Part shown: positions 36,389 through 46,620 of the stretch, one piece after another
Layout of the letters: the number at the start of each line of letters is the position of its first letter
How positions within the stretch are numbered: the first letter of the stretch is position 1
Source: Gracilaria domingensis
Lineage: Eukaryota > Rhodophyta > Florideophyceae > Gracilariales > Gracilariaceae
Direction of reading: 5' to 3'
DNA: 64,000 nucleotides
Assembly: GCA_022539475.1 (NCBI GenBank)
Contig: VCMS01000024.1
Location: forward strand, 124,001-188,000
Program-made: the position numbers and the translations under genes
Notes under the pieces: generated by a model
Told to the model about the DNA's origin: nothing
Seen by the model: only the letters and a program-made list of their open reading frames with translations
Database searches by the model: none

Positions 36389-37239
36389 CCCTGCTCCGAC
36401 CACTTTTATGCGTTTTGACGGCAGATACTGCCCGATTCTGCTCTCTTAATCCATCTGCGAGTCTGTTCTGTCTTCTTTTGGGGTACCAAACGCGGTTCGC
36501 GTTTGCGCTGACATCGTGATAGGTGTGTTTGTTGTGCGAACGGCTTCTTCCTCATCATAAAGCGTTCTATTGTGTTTCTTTTATGAGGAGCATCGATCGC
36601 ACAGAAACCGGAAAGAGAGTGACATTGCGTTCAAGGATGGATAGCCAGTTCTGTAGTTTTCGCAGCGTCAAAAAGAGTTCACCGCTGCTGGTTCTTCTTC
36701 CATACTTGGCCGTCATGCATCCAGCGAGACTATCGCGTCAACGCCTCTGGACACACCGCAGCAATTTACACACCATTTGTGAATCTGGTCGTTGCGAAGT
36801 GGTGTGAGAGGTGGCGTAGCCCCTAGAAGTATAGTCTTGTTCTATAGTTGGTTCCTGTCTGTACGTTGCGCAGCTAGCTAGGATGCACGAGAACCGTACA
36901 CTTTCACTAAAGAGTCACGTTACATCCAGAGGAGGGACAGACGTCGCGTGGCATGTGCCCGTCATCTTGAGATCCAGTATTTCGCTTCGAGTATGAAACG
37001 AAAGAGAGAAACTTCCGTCGCGACACCAAGATCTGTTTAGCCCATCGGTGATTTCGCTTCAACTTTAGGCCTGCCGGTCTTCCGGCCCGTTGGCTTTGGT
37101 CTCCCTCAGATTACCGTCCCGTCCGACCTACGGTTCTCGGGTCTCCTTTCGTCATCGGTGTGTTCACATACACGGTTCTTGTGACATTCTGTTGTTCCGA
37201 GTGCTACGGTAGTGGAGCCTCATCTCTTGGTACGAAGAA
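36389..37239. other. Intergenic region, nothing recognised
   Basis: 851 bp between SUMO and the ZIP4-like gene, both plus strand. Short frames only. Several CCGGTCTTCCGG-like palindromic bits occur at about 37074-37086. It probably contains the ZIP4-like promoter. Confidence 0.5.
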
Positions 37240-40200
37240 ATGGAAACGGTTGGTGATGAACGCATAAGAGCGGCCAAGAGCCTCCGAAAAATCGAAGAAG
37301 TTGCGTTGATGCTGGAGGAGCTGTCCAAGTCGTCAGGAGAGAAATCTCTGTCCTCTGGTTTTCCGAATCGAATGTCGAGCATACTGAACTCGATAAGTTC
37401 CATTTCTTCTCGGGATGAAGCTGAGAGGTTGCTTGCGGCTGGTACGTGCAAAAGCGACCTTAAGTTCACTTCAGTTTTCCTGAATCTGGGACCTGACCTT
37501 CGTTTTTCTGACAAACTGATCCCTTATGAATGCACAGGCGTTTCGATATGGAATTCCGTTATTTCTGCAGAAGCTCAGCCTTTGGAGAAGGAAACGATTG
37601 AGATTCTGGTTAGGGTTAGGCATCTCGCCGTTGACTGCATGTATATGTCTACTACGGCTCTGGACGGTATCAGCGCTCGATACAACATTGATAATCTTAG
37701 TCTGCTCAAATTCTACACAGCGTGTGGTCAGAAGTATGTTGCAGAACTCAATGATGTAGACAATGCAGAATTATGCTATTCGAAGGCGAGTGAGTTCGCG
37801 ACGATTGTTCTGAAAGAAACGGTAACCACGAATTCAGATCAAATAGCCCTTTCTCGGGTTTTGTTTGATCTGCTTCTTGGTAGGGCAGAGTGCTCATGGG
37901 AAAGAGAAGAATTTCAGGCCGCTGAAGATTATGTCCAAGAGGCTCGCAAATATCTCGATGATCTCCCAGGTGAATTTGAGTTCCTTGCAACTGTAGAATA
38001 CAACTTCGGTTTATTTACGTATCAGGAAAAGGAAACCATGCGGGCGTTAAAGTGGTTGCAGAGATCAATGCAAACAAGAGGAGATCCTTCGAACAAGTCC
38101 ATGAATGAGCAGAAACAAGCCAAGACAATGCGTCTTGCTGGGGTTTGTCTCCTTGCCCTGCAGCGATATGAAGAATCTTGGGAAATGATGAGAAAAGCTG
38201 AAGAGACACATCACGACCCAGTTGGGTCATACCTCCTCCTCAAGTTAAGCATTATAACGAAGAAGGAAAATGCTGTTGATGACATGATGAGCGTCATTGA
38301 AGACAACGAATCTGACGTAGATGTTTGTGTGGCCGCAGTTTCTCTTTTTGGAGATGCTCAAAGAGTGTCTGAGGCCGTACTTGGATACGAAGCCCTTTTC
38401 AAGAGGTTTGAAGGGGACTTCTTCGTTCAGGCCTGTACGATCGGCCCAAGGTACTTCGAGGCCTTGTGCGCTACTGGAAAGACTCAAAAAGCTCTCAGCA
38501 TCTTAGAGACATGTTCCGGGTTCATTTCACGTCTCAGTGAGAAACATTTTCAGGAAGGCAACGATAATCTTCAGGACAACACTGATGATGGGAAAGGAAG
38601 CAAGATATCTCAGCTACTCCGTTGGTCCACATTGTTGCTTTCGGTTGGATCAGCTCAAGCAGATCGGAAAGACTTTAGATCTTCGGTGCTTCTTCTGACC
38701 AGGGCTCTTGATCTTGCTCGCACTGCCAAGGACATTTCAGCTCACCAAGCTTCTTCATCCACGGAACCTCTCAATGCCTTGCAGAATATCGTTTTAGAAA
38801 ACGAGGCCAGAGTTTGTAGGCTTGCGTCGTCATGCGCCCTTTGTAGCATAACGAATGTGACCCCGAAGGTGGACATGCGTGTGAGTGACGGAAATTCAGA
38901 ATCGAGCGAACAGAAGACCTTGAAAGAAGGACGCAATCTGATGCTCAGTCTTTCTTTACAACATGCAAGTCGTGCCAAGGAACTCGAACAAGATGACTAT
39001 TCTCCTCGCTTGCTTTTGTTTAGAACTCATCTTCTTTCTGGAAACCACGCCAAGGCTGCACAAGAACTTGAGGAATCTTGCACAGAAATTCGGTCTTTTG
39101 ATCCCGGGGCATTGGCTGAAGCAGCATGTGCAGCCAGAGATATAGGCTCCACCGCTTCAGTTGTTGCCGTTCTGCGATGTATTTTAGCTCTAGACACTGA
39201 TCTTTGGATGAAGAGTATCGATTCCACAACTGGATCTCCCCCAAACGGGTTCTATGGAACAGTTCTGCTCGCATGCGTAAAACTGCAGCAGAGAACTCCT
39301 GAGAATTGTAACGCTGAACACTCCGAAGCGCATGCGAGTGAGCTAGCTGAAAGAGTTGGAAATACTTCTGAGAATGTTCTCAGTACTTTGAGACTTGGAC
39401 TAAACGGCGTTTCGAAACTAGGGCTTGATGTTGCTTTCAACAAATCAGAAGATTTTGAAGAGAAGATATCGTATCTGGTAAACGTGAGCTGGAATGAAGG
39501 AAGAGAAGCTGGGATGAATTTACATTACGAGATGTGGGAGGCATTTTTTACAGTATGTTATGAGCTTAGCATGTTTCAGAGGGAAAGCGAAGATGTCTTG
39601 CAGACAAAACGAATGGCCAGATTGATGAGTGCCTGTGCCAATGTTGAAAATCCAGATTCGAAGATGGAGGACTTCGAAAGAGCAAGAACTCAACTGCAGC
39701 AGGCCCGCAAGATTTCTCAGAGGTTGGGAGCCCTCAGCCATTTGGAAGGGGAAGACCCGATTGAGGGGGTACTGCTATTTCTTGAAGCACGATGTTGCGT
39801 TGGAAGTCAGGATATGGAAGGGTTAAGGCAAATCGTTCAAATGGCATTGGAGAAAGACGTCACCGCTGGTGTATTGGAACAACTTGCGGCGGTATGCTTC
39901 AACTTCAGGATCCCACGAGATGGGAATAGCGATCTGTCGGCAAAATGTATAGATCTCACAACTTCGCTTTTGGCCAAGGCGGGAGATCGCCGTCTCTGTG
40001 ATGAGAAGAAAGATCTTGAATCATTGTCACTGACGCTACGTGAGCATCTGGGCGTAGAGCTGTCTCGTGGCTGCGACCGAGCCCGTTCCTATCAGGTTTA
40101 CAGAAAGATTGCCGGAGTCGTCGTAGAATACGGTGACAAGTATCCCATTAGTGAACGACGTTGGCTTGTTGCCACGGGTTGGGATCGCACACAAATGTTC

Positions 40201-40326
40201 AAACAACTTGGACAAAATGAAGAAGCAACGAGGTGGTGTGAACTTGTACTGACTATAATCAAAGATAGCATTCCCTTGTCAACATATCGCCCAAGACTCG
40301 AGGCGTTTCTCACATCCCTCAGTTAG
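37240..40326 (+). CDS. Meiosis protein SPO22/ZIP4 (TEX11) homologue
   Basis: A 1028-aa, intronless, almost entirely helical protein made of TPR-like repeats. The N-terminal half matches the SPO22/ZIP4 family pattern recalled from plant ZIP4: SIWNSVISAEAQ, VRHLAVDCMYM, then LLKFYTACGQKYVAE, NAELCYSKASEFATIV, LFDLLLGRAECSWE and YVQEARKYLDDLP. ZIP4/SPO22/TEX11 is a scaffold of the ZMM group that promotes class I meiotic crossovers and synaptonemal complex assembly. Length is in the usual range (about 930-1050 aa). Its intact state argues that the organism keeps a functional meiotic programme. A general TPR protein is the alternative. Confidence 0.75.
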   Translation: METVGDERIRAAKSLRKIEEVALMLEELSKSSGEKSLSSGFPNRMSSILNSISSISSRDEAERLLAAGTCKSDLKFTSVFLNLGPDLRFSDKLIPYECTGVSIWNSVISAEAQPLEKETIEILVRVRHLAVDCMYMSTTALDGISARYNIDNLSLLKFYTACGQKYVAELNDVDNAELCYSKASEFATIVLKETVTTNSDQIALSRVLFDLLLGRAECSWEREEFQAAEDYVQEARKYLDDLPGEFEFLATVEYNFGLFTYQEKETMRALKWLQRSMQTRGDPSNKSMNEQKQAKTMRLAGVCLLALQRYEESWEMMRKAEETHHDPVGSYLLLKLSIITKKENAVDDMMSVIEDNESDVDVCVAAVSLFGDAQRVSEAVLGYEALFKRFEGDFFVQACTIGPRYFEALCATGKTQKALSILETCSGFISRLSEKHFQEGNDNLQDNTDDGKGSKISQLLRWSTLLLSVGSAQADRKDFRSSVLLLTRALDLARTAKDISAHQASSSTEPLNALQNIVLENEARVCRLASSCALCSITNVTPKVDMRVSDGNSESSEQKTLKEGRNLMLSLSLQHASRAKELEQDDYSPRLLLFRTHLLSGNHAKAAQELEESCTEIRSFDPGALAEAACAARDIGSTASVVAVLRCILALDTDLWMKSIDSTTGSPPNGFYGTVLLACVKLQQRTPENCNAEHSEAHASELAERVGNTSENVLSTLRLGLNGVSKLGLDVAFNKSEDFEEKISYLVNVSWNEGREAGMNLHYEMWEAFFTVCYELSMFQRESEDVLQTKRMARLMSACANVENPDSKMEDFERARTQLQQARKISQRLGALSHLEGEDPIEGVLLFLEARCCVGSQDMEGLRQIVQMALEKDVTAGVLEQLAAVCFNFRIPRDGNSDLSAKCIDLTTSLLAKAGDRRLCDEKKDLESLSLTLREHLGVELSRGCDRARSYQVYRKIAGVVVEYGDKYPISERRWLVATGWDRTQMFKQLGQNEEATRWCELVLTIIKDSIPLSTYRPRLEAFLTSLS

Positions 40327-41300
40327 AAGAGATGCATCGTCTCAAGCGAGTGCGAGAAGTCAGGGTCTTATCAAGGCAATTTAATGATACAGATAAATGC
40401 CCGATGTGTAACCTTGTGCTGAATGGATTAAAATCTTCGTTGCTTCAATAAGCTTAGCAGCCAGAAGGTCATTCCTCACTTTTCAATTGTACAGAATCAG
40501 AACATATAAATGAATGTATAGGCAGAAATGCTATGGTGACATTTCTCTCTATGCAGGGCAGAAGGTTTCACAAGCAATAACAAAAGGCCACTCGTCACCG
40601 TTTCCTGGTCTACTGCCCGAGAGAACTAATGAGATAGGCATGAATATTTCTGATTCGTATTTTGCATATCGTTACAGAACTTTGTCCGCTACTTAAGAAT
40701 TTCTCCTCCGAAACTCGAAAAATGCCTATCAATGACGTCTGGCACGACAAAAAGGGAAGGCTTGAGGGTAGAATATCATATCTTACGTCAAAGACGAGTT
40801 AGCCTGCAACCCTTAAGCGAAAGTCACGGTCTTGATTTTAATGATACTATTTCCAAGTGGTTGGAAAAAGGCTTGGTCTCTCTAGCTAGTGAGGGAGTGT
40901 TTCTTCGTGAATGCTCTGGATTTAGTTCTAGTTCAACTACCCTTGGTAATGTGCGTATGAAAGAGAAAGAGGGCTGAACTCCAAACATGTCAAAGATGTG
41001 ATTCGACAATAGGCTACAAGTCATAGCAAACCAGCGCCTCTGTCATTGCTGAACCCGTTTAAACATAATTCGTTTGTTTTTAATTTATGCGAATTAAAAG
41101 GATCAGGAACAAGATTCTTGCAAAGAAATCGGCGACGGACCAGGCCCTGGTTTCTAACCGGGATCAAAGAACGCGTACGCCTCAAAGAGTGATTTTCTCT
41201 CTCTCTTTCCGCAGTTCGTACTTGCAGCAACACTTTCAGTTTTCGGAGAGGGACTGCTGGACTTGCTGCGCTGCTGTTCATCATCGTGAAAGTGTCCATC
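40327..41300. other. Intergenic region with a possible RPF2 5' UTR intron
   Basis: 974 bp without a supported gene. The tract TTTTCTCTCTCTCTTTCCGCAG ending at about 41214 looks like a strong intron acceptor about 85 bp before the RPF2 ATG, so a 5' UTR intron is possible. Elsewhere only short frames. Confidence 0.45.
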
Positions 41301-42335
41301 ATGGGCAAGAAGTATGATCACAGTCATGTGATATCACAGGCTAAAACTGGTGTAGGCCGACGAGCGGTAGATGCGCGAATGCCAAAAGTTATTGAAACTC
41401 CGAAAACTTTGCTAGCGATGAAAGGTCATGCGACGTCTGCTGTGGGCATTTCCGTTCTGAATGACCTATGCCTTCTAAAGAAACCGTTATGCAAGAAGCT
41501 TCAGAGAAAGAACGACTTGCTCCCTTTTGAAGCCGGCGGAGAAGCTCATCTTGAAAGTTTAGCACGACTCAACGATTGCTCACTTTTGGCTGTCGTGAAC
41601 AACAACAAGAAACGCCCCCACAACATTGTCTTCGGCCGCACTTTTGGGTTTCGCATTTTGGATATGCTCGAGTTCGGCATCTCCAATTATACTCCTCTTG
41701 CGAAGTTTCGGACTTTGAAAAGTTCGCCAGGATCGAAACCGATGCTTCTCTTCAACGGAGATGATTTTGGCGCAACCGAAACTACTAAGTCTATTCGCTC
41801 GCTTTTCTTGGACATATTTCGTGGTCATGATGATGTGGTTGGGTTGAATCTGGCAGGGGTGGATCGGGTAATCATCTTTACTTTGAGAGGGGAAAGAAAA
41901 GTATTGTTTCGACAATATGCTGTGGAACTAAGAAAACAGAAAGAATCAAAGCTCCCGAGGGTTGTTCTAAAGGAGGCAGGACCAAGATTTGATCTGGAAC
42001 TCAGGCGTTCAAGAGTCGCATCAGAAGCGTTGATGAAGAGTGCCATGAAGAGGCCGCGAGACCCAGCCTTTGTACGCAAGGTGAAAAATGTATCCCGTGA
42101 TGATATTGGTGATAAGAAAGGTCGCATTCACATTGACAGACAAGATCTGAGCAAGCTCGCGCTTGCTCGTATGAAAGGCCTAAACAAGAAGCGGGCAGGG
42201 GTTGAAGATGGCATCAACTTGTCAACCAATTCTGATTCTAAACCAGTTGAAGCCAGTGCGGAGAATGAGGCAATCAACCCGGATGGAAATGAACACCGCG
42301 AGCGGGCTCGCAAACGTCAAAAGATTGAAACGTGA
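41301..42335 (+). CDS. RPF2: Ribosome production factor 2 (RPF2), Brix domain
   Basis: 344 aa from ATG 41301 (MGKKYDHSHV); a GTG five codons upstream is ignored. RPF2 with RRS1 brings the 5S RNP (5S rRNA, uL18, uL5) into the pre-60S particle in the nucleolus. The Brix domain is clear: PKTLLAMKGHATSAVG, LKKPLCKKLQRKND, FEAGGEAHLESLARLNDCSL, KKRPHNIVFGRTFGFRILDM and LNLAGVDRVIIFTL. The C-terminal tail is basic (RKRQKIET), as expected for rRNA contact and nuclear import. Length is in the normal range (about 305-350). It converges on SBDS, with only 20 bp between stop codons. Confidence 0.96.
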   Translation: MGKKYDHSHVISQAKTGVGRRAVDARMPKVIETPKTLLAMKGHATSAVGISVLNDLCLLKKPLCKKLQRKNDLLPFEAGGEAHLESLARLNDCSLLAVVNNNKKRPHNIVFGRTFGFRILDMLEFGISNYTPLAKFRTLKSSPGSKPMLLFNGDDFGATETTKSIRSLFLDIFRGHDDVVGLNLAGVDRVIIFTLRGERKVLFRQYAVELRKQKESKLPRVVLKEAGPRFDLELRRSRVASEALMKSAMKRPRDPAFVRKVKNVSRDDIGDKKGRIHIDRQDLSKLALARMKGLNKKRAGVEDGINLSTNSDSKPVEASAENEAINPDGNEHRERARKRQKIET

Positions 42336-42355
42336 TAACTTTACATCACATGGGC

Positions 42356-43191
42356 TTATGTGAGTTGCTCATCGTTATCTTCGACAACAGCCATACTCAG
42401 AACATCAAAAGTTCCCTGCCCCCTAGTTTCTTCCCGAAGCACGTCGTCAATGATGCGAAAACTACCGGGATCGATAAGAATGGTTCCTTCATAATCTGGC
42501 TCCCACTCCTCCTGCTCCCATGTGTTTACGTGAGGATTCAGTTTTTCCTTGACCACCTTTGCACGCGATATTGGTATGCTAATCTGAAGTCGCATTTGAG
42601 CGCGGCTTATTGGCATGTGCTTTTGAAGCTCTTTTATGACAGCTTGTGCTTGTACCTGCAGAGGAAGAAGTATCAGAAATGTGTTAGATCCTTCTTATAG
42701 ATTATGCATAGACAAGTAGTGTACAATGTACGTACTTTTGCAGACTTATTCGGTAAAACGGCGTAGTGCAGAGTGTCCTTCATGGCTCTTTCGATAACGC
42801 CTACACTAAACGGGCGGTTTGTATTTGGGTCCACACACTTTTCTGATACGGTAGCTGCAATTTCATTGAAAAGGTTGTCCGCGTGGTATTGTCTTTCTCT
42901 TTCGGAAACTTGCAGCTCCCCTTTCCGAAGAATCTCAAGAACAATTTCCTGAGCGTTGTCAGTCTTAAACGCGTCTTTGAGATCTTTGTTCTTGGCGAGA
43001 ATTCCCTTCGACACGTTGCTAAATATGCTGGTAGTTTGCAAAACGTCGTCTAAGTCCTTTTCGTTCCCTTGGCGCCAAGAAACAACCTTATTCTTGTAGC
43101 ACGCCAGCTCAAAGCGCTTTCCTTTCCTCTTCAGCCTTACCACCGCAATATTTGTAAGGCGAACCTGTGTCACTGGTTGCTTCAAGCTCAT
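42356..43191 (-). CDS. SBDS: SBDS/Sdo1 ribosome maturation factor (two exons)
   Basis: Exon 1 is 42736-43191, the intron 42656-42735 (GTACGT...GCAG, 80 nt, phase 0) and exon 2 42356-42655, giving 251 aa, the normal family length. SBDS acts in the cytoplasm with the GTPase EFL1 to release eIF6 from new 60S subunits. Exon 1 holds the FYSH domain ([35 protein letters not shown]) and most of the helical middle domain ([18 protein letters not shown]). Exon 2 holds the C-terminal ferredoxin-like domain ([37 protein letters not shown]). The start was set at the ATG matching the family N-terminus; a non-ATG in-frame extension upstream was ignored. Confidence 0.96.
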
Positions 43192-43583
43192 GTGGCTGTG
43201 TATCTGCAGAGACCCGAAAGTATATGAGAACCCTGTGGAAAGAGAGCTGAGTGTCAAGAGTGATTGGGCTTGGTAAGATAAGCCTTATGTACTCAAGTTT
43301 CGTCAAGTCCGCTTCAGCAAGCCCTTGCTGAAGCCACCGAGCCGTCGACGCCAGCACTGCCTGTGAGACAGGGCTTGTTAGGCGAGGGGCAAAGCGTGGA
43401 TTTTGACCCGAGAGGTCTAGAGAGTGGGGCTATTTTATTTAGATAACTCCTTCTCTATTTTGAGGCCACTACACGTAGCCCTTTTCTCTCAGACACCACC
43501 GCTATGTCAGCAGTGCTGAATCCTTCGAACTCGAGGTTCAAGTTCCTCAACGTCCTTACATTCTGCAAGGATCATAGCATATC
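43192..43583. other. Short intergenic region
   Basis: 392 bp between the SBDS start and the 3' end of the CaaX-box gene, both minus strand. It contains a minus-strand continuation of the SBDS frame without ATG and nothing else identifiable. Confidence 0.5.
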
Positions 43584-45590
43584 TTACATGATCAGGCATG
43601 ATCCCACAAGATGAGAAACGGGGTGAAAAATATCATCGTAACTAGAACCTGAGTCAGAGGAAGACTCGTCGACAACAACATCGGGCAGACTCTCTCCGCT
43701 GTTCCGATGACTCTGTATCTTGTGTTCGGTTCTCGAGTCATCCTCTTCTACCAATGCCGACATCTCCATTACCTCCTCACCACTGTTAGGCAAAATATCT
43801 TCTCGCATAACCACAGAATCTTCAACTACCTGAATGGTTGCCATATTTTGGTCTTGCTTGTCATCTTCTTCAAAGACTCTGGTGGCTTCTGTGGCATTGA
43901 TTGTTTTGGGACTCATTTCCTTGCCTGTAGCGCTTTCCACGGTTATTTGCGTTTCCACAACTACTTTGTCAACGTTTTCGTCATCTTCATGGCTGAAAAC
44001 ACCACTATCACAGGACAGTCCGGATCGGATACGATGCGCTTCTTCAGACTTCGATTCCATTCCAAATTCATCACTAGCCCTCTCAACTGAACTTGATTCA
44101 AACAAAGATTTAATTTTCTGTACACGTCCCGATAGGTGCTTCGAGAGTTCTTGAGCGGAGAGCAACGGTGGTTGCTCTACTCCTTCTGTGTCAGGTGCTG
44201 TTTCCCAGTTATGAAATTCCGATGTACACTTCATTTTCGTGGTCAAGGATTCGGGTCTTACGGTTATTGCTGAGACCCTTGGGGTGCATGACACCTTGTG
44301 AATGATTACGTTATCAGGCACATGGCATTTGTCTGCATCCATGGAGCTTCTTACCATCGTCACGGTTCCAGATAACATGGGAGTCGAAGATGCATGCTGC
44401 AAATCAATGGCATCATCATTGTTTCCATTCTGCAACTCATCTTTCTTCTCATTCTCGGAACCTATGGAGCTTTGACCACAAGGTTTGTCGCATGGTGTGC
44501 TGTATTTCGCTGACATCCTCTCTTGCTTGTCTTCCAGCTGGTACACTAGGACTGCATCAACCACGCCCGAAGTATCTTCTTCAAAAACGCTTCTTAATCG
44601 TGTCACATTACCCGCTGAAACGCCATTTTTAGCTGCTATATGTGCAGCTTCCACCAAATTGGCCTCTTCCACCAGTACATCGTGTTCTTTCACGCGTGCG
44701 GCATTATCAGAGCATGGACGGAATATTTCTGGGTGGATTAGGCTGGATTCTTGCGATCTCGTTTCGTCCCTGGAAGACTGCGCACCGGAATCTTGAACCG
44801 CTTCTGCAGAATCGTTTGAGAACAGACATGAGGTTTTGTCTGCATCGAAGTCCCCGTCGTTGCGGTCTTCATTTTGGGACACCAATGAACGGGTTTCTTT
44901 GAAAACAAAACTGCCTGTCGAACGCAGCTTCGTGAGAGTCCTCACTATTGTCCCTTTCTCGACTACAGATAAATCATCCCCGCTATCCACTCTGCTCTTC
45001 ACTCGGCGAGGAGTGTCGTCCACAATGTTTTGAACATCCTCTTCGTTCTGCGTATCAACGGCTTCGACCTGCTCGACATTGTTTTTCTCAAAGACCTTTC
45101 TTGGTGCTTCGATTGCAGCCGATTTGTCACCATCAACGAAGCTTTTGTTACGAGGCGGTTCCGGTCGGTCTTCAAAGGATGATGGTAGACTTGCAACGGC
45201 TTTCGGGCGTGTGACTTCAACTACCAAGGGTGTATTATCTGTCGTCACGTCTATAATCGATATGTCTTGGCCGAAGCAATCCATTGTTTTTGTCAGCTTT
45301 CTCAGCACGCTTCGAAACATATTGCCTAATGAGCTCAACGGAACAAACCACGTGTTTGTGGCGTGATGCTCTTCTGTATCTTTCACAGACTGCATCCGCG
45401 TTTTTGATCTTCCCCCCCCTGAGCTCGTTATCTCACTGAATACTCGGGAGTCTCCACGTCCGTAAAGGTCGTAATCGATGTACGCCTCGGGCTCCACGTT
45501 CTTCGCAAAGTCTAACATGGCTCTCAGGCGTTCTATCTCCTGAGGTTCCTTTTCTATTTCACTGACATTTCCATATCCGTTGACATTCAT
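43584..45590 (-). CDS. Large acidic, disordered protein ending in a CaaX box (CLIM)
   Basis: 668 aa from the first ATG (MNVNGYGNVSEIEKEP). I do not recognise a family. After an N-terminal stretch that looks partly folded (RLRAMLDFAKNVEPEAYIDY), nearly all of the protein is Asp/Glu/Ser/Thr/Val-rich and probably disordered. It has recurring short acidic-hydrophobic motifs (for example VRTLTKLRSTGSFVF, VTRLRSVFEEDTSG, VQKIKSLFESSSVE). The four last residues, CLIM, after a Ser/Asp-rich acidic segment, form a canonical CaaX motif with Met at the X position, which is typical of farnesylated proteins. A membrane-anchored, flexible scaffold or phosphoprotein is a reasonable inference. No intron is apparent. 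Confidence 0.75.
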   Translation of the reverse strand: MNVNGYGNVSEIEKEPQEIERLRAMLDFAKNVEPEAYIDYDLYGRGDSRVFSEITSSGGGRSKTRMQSVKDTEEHHATNTWFVPLSSLGNMFRSVLRKLTKTMDCFGQDISIIDVTTDNTPLVVEVTRPKAVASLPSSFEDRPEPPRNKSFVDGDKSAAIEAPRKVFEKNNVEQVEAVDTQNEEDVQNIVDDTPRRVKSRVDSGDDLSVVEKGTIVRTLTKLRSTGSFVFKETRSLVSQNEDRNDGDFDADKTSCLFSNDSAEAVQDSGAQSSRDETRSQESSLIHPEIFRPCSDNAARVKEHDVLVEEANLVEAAHIAAKNGVSAGNVTRLRSVFEEDTSGVVDAVLVYQLEDKQERMSAKYSTPCDKPCGQSSIGSENEKKDELQNGNNDDAIDLQHASSTPMLSGTVTMVRSSMDADKCHVPDNVIIHKVSCTPRVSAITVRPESLTTKMKCTSEFHNWETAPDTEGVEQPPLLSAQELSKHLSGRVQKIKSLFESSSVERASDEFGMESKSEEAHRIRSGLSCDSGVFSHEDDENVDKVVVETQITVESATGKEMSPKTINATEATRVFEEDDKQDQNMATIQVVEDSVVMREDILPNSGEEVMEMSALVEEDDSRTEHKIQSHRNSGESLPDVVVDESSSDSGSSYDDIFHPVSHLVGSCLIM

Positions 45591-46620
45591 CTTTCTTTTG
45601 TTATAGTGTCCTCCACGACAGTTGCTGAACACCAGAAGCTATCCACAAACACTCCTGTTCCAGAAGCTAGAAGTATCGCGAATGAGTCTGGCGGCCGGAA
45701 GATTGCGTGGACGATGCCGTCTGAACTCGTTCCTTTTATACTCCAAACTGAATGGGAGAGTGCAACATACACATGTTGAGTACAAGTGCACTCTCCTGCA
45801 TATCATAATAATTTGTCAGCCACAGCAATCCACAAAACAGTATATTAGCAACTCATCTGAAGCTTTCAGGTTTCCACAATTCTCTCCGGGCATTCTCTTC
45901 TGCCTGGATTCAGCATCTTAACTGTGGGAAATACTTCTCTCCCTCCATTTGAGTGGTGGTCAATGTGCATTCGAGTGCCTAGTTCTTCGTCCATCATTTA
46001 TCAATCAACAACCCCTCCAATACTCCTCTAAGCGAAGCAAGGTCTGATCCCGAGAAGCAAAACGTCTGTTGTCAGCAATGGTGACTCACCATCTTCCCAC
46101 AAAATATTTCTTCTCCCATCCACATACATATATTTGTATTCAGTTTCTCCCTCTCCAGTAATATCTCGGCCACTAAAACATCTTCTGCATTCACTAATCG
46201 CATTCCGTAATCAGCATTCCATTCCCCCCATTCGGGACACACGACCATCACTCAATGCAACACCCACCGCTTCAGGCAGACTGCTTAGAGGAAGCTCAAA
46301 GTGTACAAGGAACCAATCGTGTTTTTATACTGTACAGTCAGATTTAGATGGAGACACTTGGAATGGAGAGATACGAACAAAGCGACTCTCCCTTCTCCAG
46401 CTCATAAGCTACAATGGGCGCCTAGGTTCTTACGAACGGGTTGGCTCACACAACAAGAACGCGGCTGAATAGATTGCTGAACTTGGTATAAGAACAGCAT
46501 TGCTTTGAAACCGCGGACAACGGTATGCTTATGGCGCAATGCGATTCTACAGACCGTTGTGAAGTATCTACCAGTTTGGCAAAGTTGTTGATATCGACTT
46601 GCATGCTTCCACGTACTCAA
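45591..46620. other. Intergenic region, nothing recognised
   Basis: About 1.03 kb between two minus-strand genes. Short frames on both strands, pyrimidine-rich patches and no repeat or RNA gene that I can support. It probably holds the promoter of the CaaX-box gene. Confidence 0.5.
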
